Source: Anadara kagoshimensis
Taxonomy: Eukaryota; Mollusca; Bivalvia; Arcoida; Arcidae
DNA length: 64,000 nt
Direction: 5' to 3'
NCBI GenBank assembly: GCA_021292105.1
Contig: CM037865.1
Span: 66,806,630-66,870,629, forward strand
Within the stretch, counting starts at the first letter, position 1, and the number at the start of each line of letters is the position of its first letter. A model generated the notes under the pieces. The model saw nothing but the letters and a program-made list of their open reading frames with translations. It made no database searches and was not told the DNA's origin. Made by a program: the position numbers and the translations under genes. Positions 48,480 through 58,940 of this stretch are shown piece after piece.

Positions 48480-49454
48480 GTTTGACATGTTTGGGCCATT
48501 ATATGAAAGATATTAAAAATGAGGTCATAATGGATTAAATGTTTAATTATCTCGAAAACTATAAACTTTTTGTATAGGCATGTATATTAGAATGTTGTAG
48601 GTATCGATACAACGATCATTTTGATGTATAGAAAAAGGTCATGGGTTCAAAGGCCAAGGTCACAGATGCGAAACAATACCGAAATGGTTAATTATCTCGA
48701 AAACTATAAACATTTTGTATAGGCATGTATATTAGAATGTTGTAGGTATTGATACAACGATCATTTTGATGTAAAGAAAAAGGTCTTGGGTTCAAAGGTC
48801 AAGGTCACAGATGGGAAACAATACCGATATGGTTAATTATCTCGAAAACTATAAACTTTTTGTATAGGCATATATATTAGAATGTTGTAGGTATCGATAC
48901 AACGATCATTTTGATGTATAGAAAAAGGTCATGGGTTAAAAGGTCAAGGTCACAGATGTGAAACAATACTGAAATGGTTAATTATCTCGAAAACTATAAA
49001 CTTTTTGTATAGGCATGTATATTAGAATGTTGTAGGTATCGATACAACGATCATTTTGATGTATAGAAAAAGGACATGGGTTCAAAGGTCAAGGTCACAG
49101 ATGCGAAACAATACCGAAATGGTTGATTATTTCGAAAACTATAAACTTTTTGTATAGGCTTGTATATTAGAATGTTGTAGGTATTGATACAACGATCATT
49201 TTGATGTAAAGAAAAAGGTCATGGGTTCAAAGGTCAAGGTCACAGATGCAAAACAATACCAAAAGGGTTAATTATCTCGAAAACTATAAACTTTTTGTAT
49301 AGGCATGTATATTAGAATGTTGTAGGTATTGATACAATAGTTATCATGATGTAAAGAAAAAAGTCATTGGGGTTTAGTTTTTATGTGTTCTTTAAATCTA
49401 TTAGCTAGCCATTAGTTATCAGGTAAGCGTATCAGGCCCATGGGCCTCTTGTTG
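48480..49454 (+). repeat. Long repeat family A, copy 3, with 145-bp array
   Basis: The word (c/t)tcgaaaactataaac falls at 48551, 48696, 48841, 48986, 49131 and 49276, an exact 145-bp period. The copies are very alike. It ends with caggtaagcgtatcaggccca and tgggcctcttg, the same end as the other family A copies. The 5' hairpin and unique leader seen at 22412 are missing, so the copy is 5'-truncated. Confidence 0.9.
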
Positions 49455-49989
49455 GAGACATGATTCGGAGGAGAAAACTGTCTAAGACATGTCTCTATAC
49501 ATAATATATATTATCTCTGTCAAACCTTTCACAAATGTCTTGGGGAAATTGAAAGTGAAAAAATCAGGAAATATGTCTGATGAGGATAAAAACTTGTTCT
49601 TATCATAATGCTAAAATCTATTTCATCATCAAAATGGTGTGATATTGAACATAAAGAGGTTGTATCAAAATGTGTTTTCTTCACCAGTAGGGATGGTATC
49701 TAAAAAAAATCTAAATCAATTTGTAAATTCATGCTTATAATCAATAAGGTTATTTGATATATATTTTACTGGAGTTTCTGATTTCATGGCCACATGATAT
49801 TTATAAATTACAGCTATAATGATTACTTTATAAAAACATTAATGATTTTGTTTTACATTTATCAGTCGGTTGGTCAGTAAACCATATTTAATCCAGTACA
49901 CTTCTAAATTAGCTCACCTGTATCAAGTACAGGCAAGATAATGTCATATACCTCTTGAATAAGCATCAGTGCTAGCATTGGCAGGACAT

Positions 49990-50225
49990 CCAAAATTAAC
50001 ATTTTGGTTGATATTTGTACCCCCAACATCTGTCAGTCTGTCTTGCCATCAGTCCTAGTACTGTTTATGCTCCATATCTTCGGTGTCTATGGATGGATTT
50101 TGATCAAACTTGACACAAATGTATATTAACATGAGATGATGTGTCTCATACCAAATTTTCTGTCCCAGGATTCCATCTGGCCCTTGAGTAAAGAGGTATT
50201 TGTCTCTCAAGAGACTACCCTAGTT
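49990..50225 (+). repeat. Family D repeat, copy 4
   Basis: Matches 16640-16869: gtgtctatggatg-attttgat, aacttgacacaaatgtat, aacatgaga-gatg and the end tctcaagagactaccctag. Confidence 0.75.
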
Positions 50226-50712
50226 TTATCACCGACTGCTTTAAATTGATAGTTTCAAGATGACTAGATGGATAGGTGAAATGAGGGTATTTCAGCTCTT
50301 GCATTGTGATTTAACAGCTGGAAGCTAAAAGACTGACTTAAAGACATGTTAAAGGTACACACACATTTCAGGTCAGATATTGATATGTTTATTCAAAGTT
50401 TTCTGTAATATATGTCCATACAGATGAAGTATTTGCAGGTACACAGCCAATTTTTGCTCTCGTTAATTGAAATTTTTCATGCGAGTTTGACGTATTAATT
50501 TCAAGTAAAAATTTTCATGTGAAATTCAGGTTAATTTCACATGAACAAAAATGGCTGTATACATTGGATTTAACTTGCGAAAAACTTTCAGAGTTTTGCT
50601 CTATCTGCCTAAAAGCTTAAAAAACAAGTTCTAATATTATTGTTGCTATTGTTGATGACATTCCAATAGTTTTGTTATACAGAGTATTTTAAGTGTTTAT
50701 GGTTTTTTTCAG

Positions 50713-50794
50713 GCTCAGTCCGGAAATATATCTAAAACGGCCTATAACAGAAGGTAACCGTTGGCGACTTGATGTAATCTTGGAGAGAAAAGCT
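50713..50794 (+). CDS. PLD1: PLD exon 9: catalytic core
   Basis: Acceptor tttttttcag, donor gtaagt at 50795. It completes the Trp codon and adds 27 codons: [20 protein letters not shown], then VILERKA. WWLSPE(I/L)(Y/F)LKRP...G-x-x-WRLD is invariant in PLD1/2. Confidence 0.98.
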
Positions 50795-51200
50795 GTAAGT
50801 ACTGAGTTTGTAATTTGTCAGTTAAAGTAGTCTTCACAGTTGTTAGTCTGTTCACTTCGATAATTCTTTAAAATAAATGAATAATGCAGAAGCATTGTTG
50901 TGTGTTTACATAAGTTCATTGTATAAATTTATAAAATATATATTATTTCAACTTTGAATGGGCACTGGTGTTCAGGACTAGACATTAACATTAGCCATAT
51001 TATCCTTGACAACTAAAAATGCTGTCAAACAAGCCAACTGCACAGTGATTTTGTCAGATGAAGCAAGTAACATTTCTTCTGTCCTTCAATAGCATTGATT
51101 ACATTTCAAAAATGAAAATTCAAGCAACAATTATCTACTCAAACTTGAATGTCAAACACTTTTTTCCTGATACCTAATAGTATTTGTTATTGTTTTACAG
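50795..51200 (+). other. Intron 9
   Basis: 0.4 kb of AT-rich intron with no feature seen. Confidence 0.85.
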
Positions 51201-51314
51201 AAACAGGGAGTAAAGGTTTACATACTGTTGTATAAAGAGATGTCTATAGCCTTAAATATACAGAGTATATATAGTAAACATGTCCTAGTGGAAAAATGTC
51301 CAGAAAATATCAAG
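51201..51314 (+). CDS. PLD1: PLD exon 10: catalytic core
   Basis: A phase-0, 38-codon exon. Acceptor tgttttacag, donor gtaagt at 51315. KQGVKVYILLYKEMSIAL and then NIQSIYSKHVL match the (Q/K)GV-(V/I)-(V/I)-x-(L/V)YKE-x-x-x-AL-I-S strand-helix unit ahead of HKD1. Confidence 0.97.
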
Positions 51315-51392
51315 GTAAGTAACTTATAAAACCTTTATATAACAACTACCGTATTCAATGAATGCCACTATTTGTATTGTTTAAATTTAGTT

Positions 51393-51690
51393 GTTATTCC
51401 CCGCCTTTCGAAGAAAGAGGGGGATATTAAATTTGAGTTTCTGTCTGTCCTTCCTTTCTTTCTTTTTCCTGCCTTTCCAAGAAAGAGGGGGATATTAAAT
51501 TCAAATTTCCGTCCGTCCTTCCTTTCATTCCTCTGAACTTGTGTGCACAAATTTTCCAAAACTATGAAGCACTATTCACGAAACTTGGTACAAAACATTA
51601 ACATTAATAAGAGATGTGTGTATTGTTAACCCAAGTTTGTTTGCTCATTTTCCTCGAAGTTATTGCCCTTTGAATATAAGTGCAGATCAC
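51393..51690 (+). repeat. Interspersed repeat with short tandem duplication
   Basis: cctttc(g/c)aagaaagaggggg followed by gatattaaatt and a gtctgtccttcctttc run occurs twice, then gaacttgtgtgcacaaattt and attgccctttgaata. The layout resembles family D, but the end is different. Confidence 0.55.
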
Positions 51691-52503
51691 AAAAAAGACC
51701 CTGCTGGCAGGGGATCCTAATTCACTGATTTGCTTAGTATGAAGGCAACAAGCAAAAGTTGGGACTGGTGAGATTTAGACTTGTTTAGCTGTTGCTATGG
51801 TTAACCACCATTATGTGGGATGCCTGTACTTCAAGTATCTTAGTTCTCTCTTCCTGAACTACTGGACCAAATTTGGTGCTATTTGACAGTAGTCAATTCT
51901 AGGTGAATGGCTTTCAGGTTACACAAATGAAGGAATTATGTCCCTTTGGATTCCTTTAAGGAGTGGAAATCAAGAGTACTATGGATATGTTTATTGTCCT
52001 TGCTGCAAGGTCAAGATCATTCAACTTCTATATTCTGAAGCAATGTAATGGTTTGATGATAAAGCTATATTTTATGTTTACTGGCTTTTTTTTTGCAAAA
52101 ATGCTTATCTCTCAGCTTTCAATTCTTTGACACACAAAATGTAATATAACCACATGATTTTGAACTGAGGGGGTGGGAGGAAATATTAGTGGAATAATGA
52201 TTATTTCTCTAATATTACCTGAGTTGATTAAAGACCTCCATTAGTAACAGTACATGTATACATAGATATTATATATACCGGTACATATAGGTAATATATT
52301 CAATACTAGACTCTGTGTTTCACTCTTCATATTACATATTGTATTGTCTACATATTTGTCTTACTGTTTGTAAAATATGAATAAGGTAATAATCATAACC
52401 CAGCCATTATTATAACCAACTTCATCAATTATCAACCAGCAGGTGCTTTTATTTATTAAACATCTATATATGATTTTATTGTCTATATTTTATAATTGTT
52501 GTT

Positions 52504-52950
52504 TTCCATTTCTGATGCTACTATAAGGAGCCTATAGAAATGTTATATGAGGCCTTACAATTATTATTTTGTGTTTCTGATGCTACTATGAGGGACTTTC
52601 AGACATGTCATATGAGGCCTTGTGATAATTATTTTGTGTTTTTGCTGTTACTATGAGGGACATTCAGACATGTCATATGAGGCCTTGTAATACCAGTAAT
52701 TATTTTGTGTTTCTGGTGCTACTATGAGGGACTTTCAGACATGTCATATGAGGCCTTATAATAATTATTTTGTGTTTCTGGTGCTTCTATGAGGGACTTT
52801 CAGACATGTCATATGAGGCCTTGTAAGAATTATTTTGTGTTTCTGGCGCTACTATGAGGGACTTTCAGACATGTCATATGAGGCCTTGTAAGAATTATTT
52901 TGTGTTTCTGGTGCTATGAGAAGCCTGCAGAAATGTCATATGAGGCCTTA
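52504..52950 (+). repeat. 65-bp tandem repeat, ~7 copies
   Basis: catatgaggcctt recurs at about 52544, 52609, 52674, 52745, 52810, 52875 and 52938. Units also share ttattttgtgtttctg, gctactatgagggac and ttcagacatgt. Degenerate units continue to about 53040. Confidence 0.88.
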
Positions 52951-53200
52951 TATTTATTAATTTCTGTTTTTGGTGCTTGTGTGATGGCTCTTTAAAAGAG
53001 GCTTCATATTTATTATTTTTTGTTTCTGATGCTACCCGTACTATTAGGGCCCATTAGATAAGGCTTATTCCACATTATGTTATCCTGTTTTTGGCACCTC
53101 TCCCTTTTAACAACTAAAATTGTTATTACAGTTTTTTCTATTAATTTTAGAGATGGTATGAATTTCTATATACACAAGATAAATACTGTTTTTATTTCAG

Positions 53201-53340
53201 ATTATGCGACATCCTGACCATGGTGCAGGTGGAGTTTTACTTTGGGCTCACCATGAAAAAATTGTTGCTATAGACCAAAAAATAGCATTTCTTGGTGGAT
53301 TTGATCTTTGTTATGGGAGATGGGATGATGATAAACACAG
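53201..53340 (+). CDS. PLD1: PLD exon 11: HKD catalytic motif 1
   Basis: Acceptor tttatttcag, donor gtatgt at 53341. 46 codons plus 2 bases: [20 protein letters not shown], then IVAIDQ and [17 protein letters not shown]. The HxKxxxxD motif is at 53252-53275 (His 53252, Lys 53258, Asp 53273). In the family the two HKD motifs form one active site, with His as the nucleophile that forms the phosphatidyl-enzyme. GG-DL-YGRWD follows as expected. All catalytic residues of this half are intact. Confidence 0.99.
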
Positions 53341-53348
53341 GTATGTTA

Positions 53349-54900
53349 AGCCCCATTTATACGGCGAGAATTGCATACCTAAGTATTTTTTACTCATATG
53401 TAAATTTACTCACATGCAAATTGTGTCGTATGAACAACTTTGCATATACGCAAATTTTACTCATGTAAGTAAATTTGCACTTAGTAGGGACCAAGTGCAA
53501 ATTTGCTATAGTATGTGAGTATTTTATACTTAGGTATGCAAATTTTGCTAGAGTGTCGTATGAACGCACAATAATATTTACTTACATAATTTTAAACACA
53601 TGGACTTATGCCAGGTTATTTATCTATGGGTTAATGTTTGGTGCAGGAGTGAATATGGGTGTTTGTGATCTGCCTTGTACCAAAAAAAATGGTTTAATAG
53701 TGTTGTTCACTGATATACAATGTCACAGATTAACATTACATACATCCCATTGTATTGACATCAAGCTAACCAACAGGTGCCAATTGTAAGGGAAACCCAC
53801 TCACCACTTATGGTGTTACAATCGGGGATAGTGGTTAAAGAAGCCAACCACTATTAACCACGACGACCCTCATTGATTTGTAATAATTATCCAATAAAGA
53901 TTAAAAGTTGTAATTGAAATAGATTTATTTGACAAAAGCACAAAAACTAGTGACAAGCTGTCACCAAAATTTGATGTTTTACTAGTTTTCAAAGAGAAAG
54001 TGCTTGAGCAACAAAGGCCAAGCACAGAATGTAAAGAAAATTTACTTTTACAAATTTGACAATGAATTGTCGATGAAAGGAGATGTCATGTTGTTACTTA
54101 GTGTTTTGGGAGAACAAATATTATAAGCATCATCATCTTCAACATCACTGAAATAATGTTCACCATCAAGTTAAACAAAAACATTTGACCAATCGATGAA
54201 GCTAAACTAATTTTAGTTAGGGGTCCAGCTCAGTTAAAAAAGAAGTTTTAATGTAATAAATAGCTAAAATGTGTAAACATTTTGGGGCCCAGACTGGGTT
54301 TTAGGAGACATGGGCTAATCTAAATATCTGATATTTGTTATGAAGAACAACACAAGCTCCTTTTACAGAACAAGCAAACACGACATGGACATCAATTCTT
54401 TTTTGCAATCATCACAATGGTCATTTCAAGCAACCCAAAGAAATCCGAGATCCAGTGTCATTCTACCCTAACTAGACGGTATATAAATGTGCTCTGCTCT
54501 TGTGTAAGATTTTGTTTGTTTGTATACTTTTTAGGCTTGAGAAAACAAGTCTTTAAAGGATATGTCATATAACATTTTTTAATGTATTTTATGATTATTC
54601 AATAAATTTAAATTCAAAAACTGGAATATGACAGATATGCTGGATCACCAAGTAGAACTGCTCCTTTGTCATAATAATACCCCAGTATCAAATCAGTGCT
54701 TAAATAGTAAGGAGACGTTCTTATCTGATAATCAAGTCTTCAGAATGAAAATTTTCCAAAATTGGTTGAAAACTTCAAATTTACTTATGGTACATAAATT
54801 ACGTATGAATGCAAAGCAAAATATGCTTTTGCTTACATGAGTAAATTTACATATGAGTAAAAATACTTAGGTATGCAATTCTCGCCGTATAAATGGGACT
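53349..54900. mobile_element. 1.55-kb Harbinger-like non-autonomous element at a splice donor
   Basis: The ends are agccccatttatacggcgag and its inverse at the right (ctcgccgtataaatgggact). The inverted match runs about 65 bases through gcatacctaagta and ctcatatgtaaatttactca. TTA lies on both sides (53346-53348, 54901-54903), fitting the TWA duplications of PIF/Harbinger elements. No transposase or Myb-like frame is seen. The interior has further inverted words (gtaaatttgcac) and a segment shared with 17829-17937. The left end is eight bases into the intron. Confidence 0.85.
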
Positions 54901-55771
54901 TTATATACCACAGAAGCAGTTAACTGGAATATGTAGCTCACCTGTATAGAGTACAAAAGAGATTGATGTCTTACTGCTGCTGTAAGGCTGATGTGTCAGG
55001 AAGAGCATAAGTAGAGTAGAGTGGAATAATACTTTTTACATATACACTCCCATCAAGATTTTTTACATGCATGAAGATGTTCAGTTCTGGGATCGTGGAA
55101 GAAACTATATGTCCTTAGAAAGTCATAAGCCCTCAACAAATGTGAGCTTTATCATACATTGTTAAAGTTTTTGATGGGCAAATGGTGAAAGGTTTTGATG
55201 AAAGCTGTTTTGTGAATAAGATATGAAGATAGCCTATGCTGTTTTTCTGACAACATCAATTGTCCATTGTCCATTATCCATCATTTATAAACTTTTTTCA
55301 ACTTTTTGTCCAGAAAGAGTAAACACAAAGCAAGAAAACTTTGCAAGAAATAAATGTTATGCCTGATCTCTTTCCAGATTGCAAATTGGTTGTCCTTGAC
55401 ACTTATTCAATGGCACAGTAACCTTAAGTAGTAACATTAAAATATCTTATTGTCATTAACTAAAAAGCCTAGGAACATGAAACTTCGTGTAAAGTATTGG
55501 TACATAAAGGTTTTCGATGCTGTGCAACCATGATTCCCATTCAAGACCACACTGACTTGAAGAAGCTAAACCTTTAAGCATCTAGCCATGAACAGAAATG
55601 TCTAGAAACTTGTAATTTTGTATATAATAGCATAAGGCTCTACCAATTTTATGAAGCTGATTAATCATGTTCCAATAATACATATAGGATAGTATAATTC
55701 TGATTCTTTGATTTCTTCATTTAAGCAGTTTAAGTCCCATTAATTAATTGATTAATCAGTTTGCAAACAAT

Positions 55772-55807
55772 TTATTTATTTATTTATTTACTTATTTATT
55801 TACTTAG
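55772..55807 (+). repeat. (TTTA)n microsatellite forming the exon 12 polypyrimidine tract
   Basis: About 36 bases of tttatttatttactta ending in the acceptor ag itself. There is no other pyrimidine tract, so this repeat serves as the 3' splice-site context. Confidence 0.85.
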
Positions 55808-55865
55808 GTTGACAGATCTAGGCTGTATAGTTTATGACACAACAGGAATGGGTGAAGAGACAGAG
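55808..55865 (+). CDS. PLD1: PLD exon 12: start of the loop
   Basis: Acceptor acttag, donor gtaaat at 55866. It completes an Arg codon and adds 19 codons, LTDLGCIVYDTTGMGEETE. The R-LTD-G pattern directly after GRWDD-HR is conserved in PLD1/2. After it the sequence enters the variable loop. Confidence 0.93.
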
Positions 55866-55986
55866 GTAAATACTGAAAGACATAATTATTTTTTGAAAGT
55901 AAATGTGTATATTAATTTTAGTTCATTAGTCTGTCTGACCTTCTGTCCATCACAACTATGTCCACTCTACATTTCTCTGAACAAGT

Positions 55987-56339
55987 ATTTCTACAGTAGC
56001 TCAGTTGGTAGAGTGCTCACCTCATATGTGGGAGGTCATTGGTTTGAACCCCAGCTGGTTCTGACCAAGATTTGTAAAAAAGTTAGTGACTGTTCTTTTG
56101 CCAAGCACTCTGCATTTCCAAATGACAGTCATGAGGTTGTTTGAAAGAGACCTAAAAAATACTGCCCGTTGTTATGGCAGGAGTGGCAAGTAAAGACCCC
56201 CCCCCCCCCCCCTGCACATTGCCCTGAGCGCACTACAAAGGTAAAAAAAATTCTGCCACCTGACCTATAGCTGTTGGAGTCTCAATATGAGTGAAGTATT
56301 CATATATATTGACTGGGACCTAAAACACCAATCTCAGTG
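55987..56339 (+). repeat. SINE B copy 4, full length with target duplication
   Basis: A box gtagctcagttggtagagtg, B box tggtttgaacccc, then the SINE B body. It has an internal C tract (56195-56212) and ends gggacctaaaacacc. It is flanked by tgaacaagt at 55978-55986 and 56340-56348. Confidence 0.88.
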
Positions 56340-56547
56340 TGAACAAGTTTACACCAAAGTGAGGTGATGATTATTTAGGTATGTAGGTCAAAGGTGAAGG
56401 TCACTAGGTCAAGTCTTAGAATTTTTGTGTTGTATGTTGTGCCTGCTTCATAACTGCTATTTTTATAAATAGATATATGTCTGTGTTACTGATTGTCTTA
56501 TAGATATGGTAAAATATAAAAAAAAAACTTTTTAAAGTATTTTCTTT

Positions 56548-56791
56548 ATCCAAAAACACAGAAAACTCAACACTTCACAGACTGCTATGGTATTTATTAT
56601 GGTATTATCATTCAACATGTTTCGCCATGCTAGAATGGCGTCATCAGGAATAATAGCAGTCTGTGAAGTGTTGAGTTTTCTGTGTTTTTGGATATAGTTT
56701 AATACTTCAGAACTCTATTGAATCCATTAGGATCCACCAACAGACTCCTCCGCCACCCGCATCTAAGGGTGTTGATTCTCTTTTTTATTAG
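56548..56791 (-). mobile_element. 244-bp hammerhead-bearing retroelement with 14-bp target duplication
   Basis: The unit is bounded by the direct repeat aaagtattttcttt at 56534-56547 and 56792-56805. Inside, 56548-56588 and 56653-56693 are a perfect 41/41-base inverted repeat, separated by 64 bases that fold as a hammerhead on the - strand. A 98-base GC-richer segment (cctccgccacccgcatctaa) completes it. It has no protein-coding frame. A duplication of this length points to target-primed reverse transcription. Known relatives with minimal hammerheads are Penelope-like elements and animal retrozymes. Assignment to one of these is inference. Confidence 0.75.
56606..56655 (-). ncRNA. Hammerhead ribozyme (type I, minimal helix III)
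   Basis: Read on the - strand: helix I 5' strand uauuauuc, then CUGAUGA, an unpaired C, helix II gccau/auggc with a 6-base loop, then GAAA. A minimal helix III (ac-au-gu) follows, then U as cleavage base (GUU), then helix I 3' strand gaaugaua. Helix I has 8 pairs including one U-G. Predicted cleavage falls between the bases paired to 56614 and 56613. Every conserved core position (C3-A9, G12-A14, H17) is present. The odd point is the extra C between A9 and helix II. Confidence 0.72.
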
Positions 56792-57223
56792 AAAGTATTT
56801 TCTTTGTAATTATAACAGACATTTTGTGTGTATTTGTCAATGCTCATTGACAGCTCTTGTCATAAAAAAGATATAGTGCAATCTTGTACAACAGTAAAAG
56901 TTAAAAAAAAAATTAAAATATTCTTTTATTACTTTATTTGTACTAAATAAAACCATATTGTGATAGAGAAGTAAAATTCTCAAATAGAATTGGAAATGAT
57001 TGAATTGATTTAAAACTATTGAAGTTTTTGTAATTAGTTGTTCAAAACATTGCCTTAAATCTAGCAAGCTTAAAATTATGAATTTTGAAGTTTTTATCAA
57101 ACAAGCCAGCAAATTTAAGTAATGAATTTCAAGTGTTTTACCATTTTGATCACCTGTGTCTTATAACCAGTTTTTTTTAGACATAGACCCAAGGTAAATC
57201 TTTTATTTATATGTATTTTACAG

Positions 57224-58441
57224 GTTGACAATGATGAGTTGAATGAGTCTGTGGATTTACGTGGTATATCCATAGCTATAAGACCACCTAGTCCTGTATC
57301 TGCTGAGGTTCAAAAGGCAATAGACGAGTCTGTTGTATTAGAAAGGGAACGGCAAATGATACGAGTAGACTCATCTGCTCAAAATTTAGAGGATTTAAAT
57401 AGAAATGTAGAAAGTAATTTTACTGAGACTCCTGACAACGATTTAAATAATGAATGTGTCTGTTCTCGTAGTCGTGCTGAAAGCAAACATAGTTACTCTA
57501 ATAGTTCCTTAGAAGATGATGAATATTCTGCCATGTTAAAACATGACTCAAAAGACATTGTAGATGAGAGATTGGCATCAGACCATAACAAAGTTGTGTC
57601 TGTGACTGTACATCATGAATGTGATGATACTTCAAGAGGATTTCCAAAGGATATATCAGGGAGATCATTAAATCATATAGAAAAAGACATTAATCTCCCT
57701 AAAAATAACATGTTAGTTAATAGTATAGGTTTAGTAAATAAAGGTGAGAAGGAAAATAAAGTAACATTTTTTGATGTTGTAGAAGAAATGAGAGGAGTAA
57801 AGAAAAATGAAGATGAACAAAATTTATCAAAAACTGATGCAAAATTAGGTTCCGAGTCTAAATCTTCTCATGTTGATAAAGGTCCATTTCATTCTTCTAA
57901 GGATACTATTTCATCATCAGATATCATTCCACATATTGACCCCAGTATTGACGCCGTAGATAGTACTGATAGTAGTGTCTTATTGTTAAGTTATACCAAA
58001 CTTGACGGTGCTAGTGATGTTAGACCCGAAGGTGAACATAATGCTCAAAATGTGAACAAATTAAACTCATCAACAGAAAGAGAGTCTCCCAAGGAAATTC
58101 AGCCTTCCGTTGATGAACCTGCTCCGCAAGGTAGTAAGTCTTATGGTGCAACAGACAACGCAACAGACAAATCATTAAATCACTCGGGGAATAGAGAAAG
58201 CTGGGCGCGACGGAAATTACGACAAAGTTTTAGCAGATCTAAAGAACAGAATAATAATGAGGGTAGCAGTAATACTGATGAACTTGATTCCTCTGGTGAA
58301 CAGGCAAGACATAGATGGAAACTAGTACTTAATGTCCAGAAATTCCAGTCAGCAGTCCGCCAACCCCAGGCCAAAACACCGCTACCAGAGTCCGAAAAGG
58401 AAAAACCAGTAGTTACTCCTACAAAAATTAGTATGAGATGG
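57224..58441 (+). CDS. PLD1: PLD exon 13: giant loop exon (406 codons)
   Basis: Acceptor atttttacag, donor gtaagt at 58442, phase 0 in and out with no stop over 1218 bases. It encodes an acidic, Ser/Asp/Lys/Asn-rich, probably disordered insertion after HKD1, starting VDNDELNESVDLRG. Near its end are a basic patch (RRKLRQSFSRSK) and a predicted amphipathic segment (RHRWKLVLNVQKF, 58301-58365). Vertebrate PLD1 has a loop here of about 116 residues that restrains activity, and Drosophila Pld also has a long insertion. No known domain is visible. Apparent stand-alone start codons in it are irrelevant because the upstream splice joins in frame. Confidence 0.93.
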
Positions 58442-58875
58442 GTAAGTTTTCAGATGTATAATTCAGATAACAAAAACAACATGACAAACACTCAGAAGAC
58501 TCAGATGGGTATAGTGAACTGTTGTTTTTGAGATTATGATTGTAGCATGGGTGGTATGTTTGTGTTTGATTTATAAAACAGAGAACCAAAAAGACATGTC
58601 AAACTCTCATTGAATCTCTTGAGTCCCCTTGAGTTATTGTAATCAATTAAGAGTTATATCATAATCCATAAATTATCACCAAACCTCTACACTTTAAATT
58701 CTGCAGTTTGCTTAAGGGAGTTTTTACCATATCTATACAAGTATTTTAATACATGATATGATACCACGTTATGTGTCCCTAGTGACACAGATGCCAGAAA
58801 AGAATGTTTATTTCTCTTTTTGCTGCAGCAGCATGTAAATTATAGAAGCAAAAGAAATCTTATTTGATTTCTGTC

Positions 58876-58899
58876 AATTTTTGTTTTTGTTTTTGTTTT

Positions 58900-58939
<40 letters not shown>
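58876..58939 (+). repeat. (TTTTTG)n and poly-T tract
   Basis: Four gttttt units followed by about 38 T residues. The matching - strand frame (63 codons, poly-Lys) is an artefact. Confidence 0.95.

Positions 58940-58940
<1 letters not shown>

Larger units (their letters stand above)
44166..50712 (+). other. Intron 8
   Basis: 6.5 kb. It contains the 36-bp minisatellite (44497-45541), family A copy 3 (48480-49454) and a family D copy (49990-50225). The stretch 45545-48470 is AT-rich with nothing I can identify. Confidence 0.75.
51315..53200 (+). other. Intron 10
   Basis: 1.9 kb. It has a repeat copy at 51393-51690 (containing a ~75-bp tandem duplication around cctttc-aagaaagaggggg) and a 65-bp tandem array (52504-52950). 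The rest is AT-rich. Confidence 0.75.
53341..55807 (+). other. Intron 11
   Basis: 2.5 kb. Nearly two thirds is one Harbinger-like element (53349-54900) starting at the donor. The remainder has a family C fragment (55014-55145) and ends in a TTTA microsatellite that abuts the acceptor. Confidence 0.85.
55866..57223 (+). other. Intron 12
   Basis: 1.4 kb. SINE B copy 4 (55987-56339) and the hammerhead-bearing insertion (56548-56791) take up nearly half. The rest is AT-rich. Confidence 0.85.

Noticed and set aside
49550-49620. ctgatga near 49577 as a second hammerhead
   Set aside because: No GAAA box or pairing helices at the required positions. The same holds for ctgatga at about 19827, 32245 and 9570.
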